Assembly (NCBI GenBank): GCA_031258665.1
Contig: JAIRML010000169.1
Coordinates: 1-7,976, forward strand
Source: Oscillospiraceae bacterium
GTDB taxonomy: Bacteria; Bacillota; Clostridia; Oscillospirales; UBA929
Direction of reading: 5' to 3'
Length of the DNA: 7,976 bases
The notes beneath the pieces are model-generated. The model saw nothing but the letters and a program-made list of their open reading frames with translations, was not told the DNA's origin and searched no databases. The translations under genes were made by a program, and so were the position numbers. Positions 1 to 7,200 of the stretch are shown here, one piece after another. How positions within the stretch are numbered: position 1 is the first letter of the stretch; each line of letters starts with the position of its first letter.

Positions 1-618
1 GCCTGTAGTTTCCGCCCATTTTGTGGTCTGATATAAGCTTGCGCTTTTCAGTATGTCCATATTGGACATACTTTGCCACGGGAGGTTGCCGATACGCATG
101 GTTGCCATGATCCGGACCTTGGGCATCAGCATATCAAGCAGCAAGTCGTCGGCCGTTATGTGCGGATAAATTCTGCTCTCGGAGGATAATCCACGTTTCC
201 TGTCGAGGATTAAGCCCGCCATTTCCGTGTTTTTGGTGACATCATAATCGCCGTCTTCGTTGCGGTCGTATATTTTCCTGTTGTACATCTGAAGCTGCGA
301 AGTCAGCGGAATATGGCAGTATAAGACAACTTTCCCCTCAACTTCAATGTCTTCAAGTTCAACAAACAGCGTTGGATTAAACATTTGCGGATTGTTCAGC
401 GCATTTGTAAAATCCTTTTTCAACTGTCTCACAGCCTCCGGAGCGACACCCGTAATCGTGCCGTCATCTTCAATGCCGATAAGCATATCGCCGCCGTATC
501 TGTTTGAGAATGCGCATACCGTCTCAAAAACCGTATGCGACAATTTGTCGCGACAGCGTTTGAATTCGACCGCAAGCCCCTCGCCGTCGCGGAGTAGTTT
601 TTGAATTTTTGCATTCAT
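1..618 (-). CDS. AlbA_2 (Schlafen-type) domain putative regulator / ATP-binding protein, 3' end outside window
   Basis: The gene reads leftward from ATG at 618 and stays open to base 1, giving the first 206 residues; the rest lies beyond the left edge. The N-terminal domain matches AlbA_2 (PF04326, COG2865 group): residues E18-F19-K20 form the EFK motif. Residues 37-58 read FSNRYGG followed by LIGIEDDGTITGV, the glycine-rich core of the family. Residues 112-120 (YNRKIYDRN) and a later stretch around 185-200 (NLPWQSMS, then LKSASLY) resemble the linker seen in longer COG2865 proteins. Such proteins usually exceed 400 residues and often end in an ATPase-like or winged-helix part, which cannot be checked here. 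The family is annotated as putative transcriptional regulators or nucleic-acid-binding proteins; the biochemical role is not settled. The start is supported by a GGGGG Shine-Dalgarno at 626-630 that abuts the stop codon of the upstream antitoxin gene, so the two are probably cotranscribed. An overlapping ATG at 614 is in another frame and gives only a shadow reading. Confidence 0.88.
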   Translation of the reverse strand, partial: MNAKIQKLLRDGEGLAVEFKRCRDKLSHTVFETVCAFSNRYGGDMLIGIEDDGTITGVAPEAVRQLKKDFTNALNNPQMFNPTLFVELEDIEVEGKVVLYCHIPLTSQLQMYNRKIYDRNEDGDYDVTKNTEMAGLILDRKRGLSSESRIYPHITADDLLLDMLMPKVRIMATMRIGNLPWQSMSNMDILKSASLYQTTKWAETTG

Positions 619-630
619 TACCGTGCCCCC

Positions 631-837
631 TTAACGTTTTTCACGCCCGGCCTTTTCACCCGCGGCGAGCTGCGACATGAGCTTGAGGGCCGCCTGTGTT
701 TTTTCATAATCCGCAATGTCGACGAGCACATAACGGCCCCTGCCGTTTTTGGTGAGGAATACAGGTTCCCCAATGGCAACATCCCGCAAGACCTCGTTGT
801 AGTTCCGCAAATCGGAAACAGGTTTGATGGTCGGCAT
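631..837 (-). CDS. Phd/YefM-family antitoxin-like protein, short form without adjacent toxin
   Basis: This 68-residue protein has the classic Phd/YefM N-terminal DNA-binding fold. It shows IKPVSDLRNYNEVLRDV at residues 4-20, then GEPVFLTKNGRGRYVLVDI and the ADYEK helix. Known members bind their own operator as dimers and neutralise a RelE- or Doc-type toxin with a C-terminal tail. Here the protein stops at GEKAGREKR, where many Firmicute relatives continue with a GW-containing segment of about 15-20 residues. The toxin-binding tail therefore looks short or absent. A ribosome binding site (GGGGTG, about 7 bases before the ATG at 835-837) supports the start. A promoter lies just upstream (859-887). 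The next gene, 12 bases downstream, is an AlbA_2 protein rather than a toxin. It may act as an autorepressor or DNA-binding partner for that gene, or be a relic of a lost toxin-antitoxin pair. The family call is firm; the function in this context is inference. Confidence 0.88.
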   Translation of the reverse strand: MPTIKPVSDLRNYNEVLRDVAIGEPVFLTKNGRGRYVLVDIADYEKTQAALKLMSQLAAGEKAGREKR

Positions 838-858
838 AGTGTATCACCCCTTGAACGC

Positions 859-887
859 AGTATACCACGGTTCTTCGTAAAATTCAA
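859..887 (-). promoter_or_regulatory. Proximal sigma-A promoter of the antitoxin/AlbA_2 operon
   Basis: On the minus strand the -35 box is TTGAAT (887-882) and the -10 box is TATACT (864-859), separated by exactly 17 bases. Each box differs from consensus at a single position. Transcription would start near 852, leaving a leader of roughly 15 bases that already carries the antitoxin ribosome binding site. The -10 lies in the sequence GTGGTATACTGC, which resembles one arm of the upstream inverted repeat (GGTATGCC). This raises the possibility that the same protein, perhaps the antitoxin itself, contacts both. Confidence 0.7.
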
Positions 888-985
888 CGCTAAATTTTAC
901 AGCAGCGTGTGGCCGCGCACACCGACGAGCGCCACAAACTTCCACGCAAAAACGGAAAGTATTGGAAAACACATCCTCTTGAAAA

Positions 986-1009
986 GGCATACCTTTTCGG
1001 TGGTATGCC
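986..1009. repeat. Perfect 8-bp inverted repeat, possible operator or leader hairpin
   Basis: GGCATACC (986-993) and GGTATGCC (1002-1009) are perfect reverse complements around an 8-base loop. The repeat lies about 12-35 bases downstream of the expected start of the distal leftward promoter. Read on the minus strand it is directly followed by TTTT (985-982). It could therefore fold as a weak terminator or attenuator in that transcript. As DNA it could equally be an operator, since Phd/YefM-type proteins usually bind palindromes near their own promoter. The symmetry is directly visible; either role is inference. Confidence 0.5.
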
Positions 1010-1027
1010 ACAGAACCCAACATCTTT

Positions 1028-1056
1028 ATTATATTACATAAACTTTTTAAAGTCAA
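1028..1056 (-). promoter_or_regulatory. Distal sigma-A promoter reading toward the antitoxin operon
   Basis: On the minus strand the -35 box TTGACT (1056-1051) and a perfect -10 box TATAAT (1033-1028) are spaced by 17 bases, inside an AT-rich block. This is the best promoter in the window. The predicted start near 1021 would give a leader of about 180 bases before the antitoxin start codon, carrying the 986-1009 hairpin. A second promoter much closer to the gene makes this long leader notable. A short palindrome, ACTTT-TT-AAAGT (1042-1053), overlaps the spacer and the edge of the -35 box. Confidence 0.75.
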
Positions 1057-1150
1057 GCACTAAGAGGCAAAAAGTTTGTGCATTTCGACAGAAAAACCGG
1101 AATGGATGCCCCAAAAAGACACATTTTAAAAAGGTATAGGTTTCCACGCG

Positions 1151-1259
1151 GGGGCCGCAGGAGAGAGAGGCGATGCGGTGAGAAGACAGAAGGACAAAGA
1201 CAAACAAGAAGGGACATGTTCGAACCGGGAGGGACGCGGCGGCCAGGGGCCGCATTTTT
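1151..1259 (+). promoter_or_regulatory. Possible attenuator in the GH2 leader
   Basis: The 9-base element GGGGCCGCA occurs twice, at 1151-1159 and 1246-1254. Between the copies, GCGGCC (1239-1244) can pair with GGCCGC of either copy (1153-1158 or 1248-1253). Pairing with the second copy makes a 6-bp GC stem with a 3-base loop followed by ATTTTTG, an intrinsic-terminator shape ending about 31 bases before the GH2 start codon. Pairing with the first copy would prevent it. The intervening 80 bases are purine-rich and look unstructured. The short T run makes this a weak terminator at best; a chance arrangement in GC-rich DNA is possible. Confidence 0.35.
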
Positions 1260-1278
1260 GTCACGAAAACCAAAATTT

Positions 1279-1284
1279 AGGAGG
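1279..1284 (+). promoter_or_regulatory. Shine-Dalgarno site fixing the GH2 start
   Basis: AGGAGG lies six bases before ATG 1291. The reading frame stays open upstream to about 1078. However, no upstream start has a comparable site, and the residues before 1291 do not resemble a signal peptide. Residues after 1291 give a typical basic-then-hydrophobic export signal, so 1291 is chosen as the start. Confidence 0.85.
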
Positions 1285-1290
1285 ATCTTT

Positions 1291-4200
1291 ATGTGTACTG
1301 TGGGACATAGCACGGCGAAAACATGGGCAAAGAGATTGACAGTGTTATTTGTGGCATTTCTGATTTTTGGCGGCGCCTTGGAGACGATGCCGCCGGTGTT
1401 GACGGGCGGCGCGGCAAACACCGCGGCTGTTTCGGCGGCGGAGGTGGCCTATGACGGCGCGCGCGCACTTCGCTTCAACGAGGGCTGGAAGTTTAAGTTG
1501 CTGAACCTTTACAATTTCAACGACACCGCGCTCGACAACGCCGAGACCGGCGCGCGGGCGCTCGGCTACGACGACAGCGCGTGGCAGGACGTCGATCTGC
1601 CGCACGACTGGAGCATCTACCAGGCGTACGAAAACACCAACGGCATCAGGGCAAACCAGGGCGCCCTGCCGGCCGGCACCGGCTGGTACCGCAAGAGCTT
1701 CACGCTGCCGGACGAACTCAAAGGCAAGGCGGTCACGATCCGGTTTGACGGTGTCATGCAGGTCAGCGAAGTGTTTGTCAACGGTGTGCAGAACACGAGC
1801 GAGTGGAAGCAGTATCTGGGCTATGTCACGTTTGCGTACGACATCACCGACTACCTCAAGTTCGACGGACAGACGAACACCATCGCGGTGAAGTGCCAGT
1901 CCAGCAACAACGGCTCGCGCTGGTACCAAGGCGCCGGCATTTACCGGAATGTCTGGCTGACCGCGACCGACCCGGTCCGCGTGCCGGAAAACGGCGTGTT
2001 CGTCACGACGCCCAAGGCGGGTCTCGCCCCGGAGTACGCGCTGTATACGAAGATCGCCGACCCGACGAGCGCGCGGGCCGTCATCCGCACCGACGTCGCC
2101 AACGGAAGCGCCGCCGGGCGGACTGTGTCGGTTCGCTCGACGGTCTATAACAGAGAGGACGGCGACGTCGCGGCGGTCACGACGGAGAACGTGGAGGTGC
2201 CCGCGAACGGCACGGGCCAGATTGTCCAATCCGTCGACGTCCCGCATCCGGCGCTGTGGTCCGTCGACGCGCCGAACCTCTACTGGGTGAAGACAGAGAT
2301 CCTCTCCGGCGCGGCGGTCCTTGACAGGACCGACACGCGGTTCGGCATCCGCTACATCGACATAGATCCGGACAGCGGCCTGTACCTGAACGGCGTGCAG
2401 ACGCCGCTGAACGGCGTCTGCGAGCACAGCGACCTCGGCCCGCTGGGCATGGAGACCTACGCGGCCGCTGTGGACAGAAGGATCCGAAAGCTCAAGTCCA
2501 TGGGCGTCAACGCCATCCGGACGGCCCACAACCCGGTCTCGCCGGAGTACATCGAGGCCTGCGACCGGTTGGGCATGCTGGTCATGGAGGAAGCCTTTGA
2601 CATGTGGCTGATGAGCAAAAGCGGCCAGGACTACACCCCATACTTCAACAAATCGACCGCGGACGGAACCACAGTGGTGTTCTCGGTCAGCGGCGGCACG
2701 CTGAACTGGAACAACCCGGATCTCACGCCCAACTGCAAACGCGACATACAGGCCATGGTGGATAGGGACAAAAACGCGCCGTCCGTCTTCACCTGGAGCA
2801 CGGGCAACGAGATCACCGACACGATGAGCGCCTCCGGACTGCCGATTGTCAGCCTGCTGGCGCAGTACATCCGGGAGATCGACCCGACGCGCCCCGTGGC
2901 GTCCTGCCCGCCCACATGGAACGGTTGGTCCGACGGCGGCTATATGGAGCAAAACATGGCGCTCGTCGACATCGCCGGCTTCAATTACGCACACACGCGC
3001 TACGACGGATTCCACCAGAGGCACCCCGCGGTGGCCGTCGTCGGCTCCGAGACGGTCTCCGCCTACTACACCCGAGGCGCGTACTTTGCCGAGACCTACG
3101 GCCAGCGGGTGGGAAAGCGCGACAACAATCAGTCCAGCAACTATCCGTTTGAGTACACCTTCTCCCTGGCAAACACCTCCCTCACGGCACACCGGGACTC
3201 GCCGTTCGCGTTGGGTGAGTTCGTCTGGACGGGGCATGACTACCTGGGCGAACCGACGCCCCACGGCTGGCCCTCCATCAGTTCGGTGTTCGGCATCATC
3301 GACACCTGCGGTTTCGAGAAAGACGCGTTCTACCTGTACAAGAGCGCCTGGACGGACATCCCCGTCGCCCATCTGCTCCCGCAAAACTGGACCAAATGGA
3401 AGCTCGGCGACCAGGTGCCCGTCATCGTGTACACGAACGCGCGGAGGGTGGAACTGTACCTGAACGACGCGTTAATCGACACAAAGACCTACGACAGGGC
3501 GACGGCCAACCCGATGTACCTCGAGTTCGGGCGCGTCACATACGCGCCGGGCGAGCTGAAAGCAATCGCCTACGACGCGGACGGCAACGTCGTCGCCACG
3601 GACAGCGTGTATACGGCGGACAAGGCCGCGCGCGTCGAATTGGCGCCGGACAGGGCCTTTGTCAAAAACGACGGGTACGACCTCGTGTATGTCGAGGCCA
3701 CCGTCCGGGACAGTGCCGGCCTCACGGTGCCCGACGCCGCGAACCGGATCATGGTCGACGTCACGGGCGGCCGGGTCGTCGCCGTGGGCAACGGCGACCC
3801 CACCGACCACGAATCCCAGCGTGGCCGCAGCGACCGCCGGGCCTTTTACGGCAAGGCGCTCTTCATCGTCGCCCCCGACAAAGGCTATGAGGGCGACATC
3901 ACCGTCACCGCGACCTCGGCCGGGCTCTCGTCCAACACCGCGATTGTCCGGGCGGTGTCGGAGGATCTCGGCGACGGGACCCTCGTAGAGACGTACGAAA
4001 AACCCGAGATCACCGTCGGCGTGGGCGTCACGCCCGCGATGCCGCAGAACATCCGGGTGGTCCTGGACAACGGGCTGATCCAGGAGCGCGCGGTCAGCGA
4101 ATGGGATCTCGGCGGCGTGAACCTCGGCCAGGCCGGCGGCTACACCGCGTATGGGGCCGCCGACGGCGTGCCCTTCCGGGTCGAGGCCGCCCTCCATGTC

Positions 4201-7200
4201 AAGGAAGTGGCCGGCGTAGGCGACGTCGAGGTCACGACGATCACCGGCGTCTACCCGCCGCTGCCGAAGTTCGTCACGCTCACGTACGCGGACGGGGAGA
4301 TCGGTGCCGCGCAGGTGGCGTGGGCGCCCGTCGCGGCGCCCCAGTACGCGCAGATCGGCGCCTTTGCCGTCGCGGGCCAGGTTGGGGCGTCGCTCACGGC
4401 GCACGCCGCCGTCACGGTCAAGCAGCCCGCCTCCGTGCGGGAGATTGACGTGGTCACGACGGCGGGCGAGTACCCGACGCTGCCGTCGAGCGTCGCGGTC
4501 GTGATGAACGACGGCGGGGAGGATACGCTGCCCGTCACATGGACGGTGACGCCGGACGACTACGCGTACCCCGGCGCGTGGCGGATCTTCGGCAAGGTGC
4601 TGGGGTCCGACAGTGTGGCGGCCACGGCAAACCTGCGCGTCCGGTCCCGCGTGTACCTCAGCGACATGACATGGGAGAGCGCGGTCGGGCAGATCGTCAA
4701 AGACAAAACGGTCGGCGGCAGCACGCTCAGTGCGCGGAACATGCAGGGCGCCGCGCCGACGTACTACACGAAGGGCATCGGGACCCTGGCCGATGCCACG
4801 CTGACCTACGACATCGCCGGCAAGGGATACGACGACTTTTCGGCCCTTGTCAGCCTCGGCTTTGACTATGGTCAGGGCTATCCGGGCGCGGTCAATTATC
4901 AGGTCTATCTGGACGGCGCGCTCGCCTACGAGAGCGGCTTCATGACCCACGCCGACGCGTTCAAACGGATCGATCTCTCCGTCAGGGGCGTTTCCGAATT
5001 GAAGCTGGCCGCCGTCGGGTCCGGCGACTGCGAGCAGAAGTACAACCTGGCGGACTGGTGCGACGCGCAGTTCCTCGCGGACAACATCGTGGTGGACGCG
5101 GAGTCGATCTCGCTGCCAAAGCAGATCTACACGAACACGCTGCACACGCTGCCGAATGTGAGCCGGCTGCCGTACACGGTCGAGGCGGCGCTGCCGGGCG
5201 CGGGGACGGGCACCTTTAAAGTCGCGTGGCCGGCGCTGACGCCCGAACTGTTCCAGGCCGCGGGCGTGCACACGATGGAGGGCGTTCTCGCGGGCACGGC
5301 CCACGGCGGCGCCGTGTCGGCAAAGATCATCACGGACTACAAAAACGCGGTGTCCACGCCAAACTTCCACAATCTGGTGGGCATCTGGAGTGAGACGGAG
5401 TCCTTCGACTACCCCGAGATCGCGTCGGCCGCTTACGGCACCAAGAAGAGCTTCAGCGCCTTTGCGCTCAACCCGCGGCTCGTCTACGCGGCGACCGCCA
5501 ACATGATCATAGAGAACGTCCACAACTACGGCTTCGATTTCGGCGCCTACCCCAGCGCGGCCGGCGCCGGCCAGGGGCTCATCTTCGCGGCGCCGAACCT
5601 GTCGTACTTCCAGGTGACGAGCGTGTCACAGACGGCGGCGCAGTCCGACGGCAACAGCTTTACCTTCGATGTCTCGCCGGACGGCGAGACGTGGACGGCG
5701 CTGCCGGGCGCCGACTGGACGAAGAGCGGCATCTTGTCCGGCACAGGCAGCGGCGGCACATGGCCGCGCAGGACCTACACTTCACACGAAGAGGCGATCC
5801 CGGCCGGGGTGAACTTTCTGCGCGTGAACTACCCGTCCGGGACGACATGGAACTTCAACATCACAAGCGTCGCGCTGCGGGGCGGCGGTGAGAGCAATCT
5901 GTCGGGCTTCAAGCTGGCCGGCTACGAGGGCGCCGTCGACCGCGCCGCGCGCGCCGTCAGCGTGATTGTGCCCCAGGAGCTGGACATTGCGCGCGTCGAG
6001 CCGGAGATCACCGTGAGCGCGGGCGCGTCGTACAGCCCGACGGGGCCCCAGGACTTCACAAAGCCGGTCGTCTATACTGTGTCGAACGACATGGCGGAAA
6101 AGAAGTACACCGTCACCGTGAGCAGGGGCTTTACGGTCCGTTTCGACTTAAACGGCGGGGCGATTGACGGCAATCCGGACGCCGTCGCCGTCCTGGTTCG
6201 GGCCGGCGGCGCCGCCGGAGCGCCGGCCGCGCCGCCCACCAAGAGCGGCTTCGCGTTCAAGGGCTGGGCGGCGAGCCCCGCGGGCAAAACGGCGGTGGAT
6301 CCGGGCGCCGCCGCCGTCACGGAGAACACGGCGTTCTACGCGATCTGGGAGAAGGTCCTGCGGTTCGAGGTGGCCGCGGAAGCCGACGCGCACTTCCAGA
6401 CATGGCAGGGTGAGAAGGCCAACAACTACAGCACGGGCGACATGAAGCTGCGCCGGTCCGGCAACACCGGCAGCACCGGCCTGTTCGGCGAGAAATTTAC
6501 CAGCACATCCACCTCGGACAGCACCGATATGAAGACGGCTTTGATCAGATTTGACATCGGACAGTTCAAGGAAGAGGACGTGAGCTCCGCCACGCTACAC
6601 ATCTGGAACCAGGGCTATGGGAACGGCTCCGCCGCGGCCAGCGTCGAGATGATCGTGGCCAGGGCCTCCTCGAACTGGGTGGAAAATCAGGTGACATGGA
6701 ACCGATGGCTCGCGGACAGCGGCGTCTTTTATGTGGACGAGGGCGTGGCGGCGACGGCGCCGTTCGCGCCGTCGTGGGGCAAGCCGGAGGTCAGCGTGGA
6801 TGTCACGGGTCTCTTCAAGAACGTGCCGGCCGGCGAGGACAAACTGAGTCTCGCGCTCAGCCTGACCAGCGCGAGCTGCGACTATCTGTTCATCTCCAAA
6901 GAGCGCACCGGCAGCGGCGACGAGCAGAGGCGGCCGATGCTGGTCGTCGAACTCGTCGCGCCCCCGACCGCCCAGGAGGTGGTCTTCGCGCTGAACGGCG
7001 GCAGCGGCGACGCGCCGATCCTGCCGGCCCTGGAGCCCGGCGAGACGTTCGAAGCGCCGCGCGCGCTGGGCCTGACCGGGCCCGCGGGCAAGCTGTTCAA
7101 AGAATGGAATACGGAAGAGGACGGCACGGGCGCGGGGGTCCTCCCCGGCGGCACCGTCGCGATGCCCGCGGAGGGCCTGACGCTGTACGCGATCTGGGCG

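Larger units (their letters stand above)
838..1290. other. 453-base divergent intergenic region
   Basis: This stretch separates the leftward antitoxin operon from the rightward GH2 gene and holds no convincing protein gene. From left to right it contains a proximal leftward promoter (859-887), a perfect inverted repeat (986-1009), an AT-rich block with a second leftward promoter (1028-1056), and the purine-rich GH2 leader with a repeated GGGGCCGCA element, a terminator-like hairpin and the GH2 ribosome binding site. Composition changes across it, from AT-rich near 1020-1060 to GC-rich after about 1140. I found no rightward -35/-10 pair of comparable quality, so the GH2 promoter remains unassigned. 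Confidence 0.7.

Noticed and set aside
897..974. 25-residue hydrophobic peptide on the minus strand (MCFPILSVFAWKFVALVGV...), considered as a type I toxin
   Set aside because: The only Shine-Dalgarno-like GAGG directly touches the ATG, leaving no spacing, and no antisense RNA promoter opposes it. Hydrophobicity alone is too weak as evidence.
601..1041. Plus-strand frame of 146 codons across the antitoxin gene
   Set aside because: It is antisense to a clear Phd/YefM protein and has no supported start or family match.
1076..1140. Possible rightward promoter for the GH2 gene (TTGTGC or TATAGG elements)
   Set aside because: No pair of boxes has both acceptable match and 16-18 base spacing, so I do not assign one.
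1178..1338. Short plus-strand frame from GTG 1178 overlapping the GH2 start, considered as an upstream peptide
   Set aside because: It is highly charged and low-complexity, reads through the terminator-like hairpin and the GH2 ribosome binding site, and has only a weak purine-rich site before it. It may be chance in a purine-rich leader.
1345..3384. Long minus-strand open frame of 679 codons within the GH2 gene
   Set aside because: It is arginine- and valine-rich, has no recognisable domain, and mirrors a GC-rich gene whose third positions suppress stops on the opposite strand. The plus-strand protein has clear catalytic motifs.
3472..5523. Second long minus-strand open frame of 683 codons
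   Set aside because: It has the same cause as the previous one: low-complexity Arg/Val/Asp/Gly composition opposite well-supported modules.
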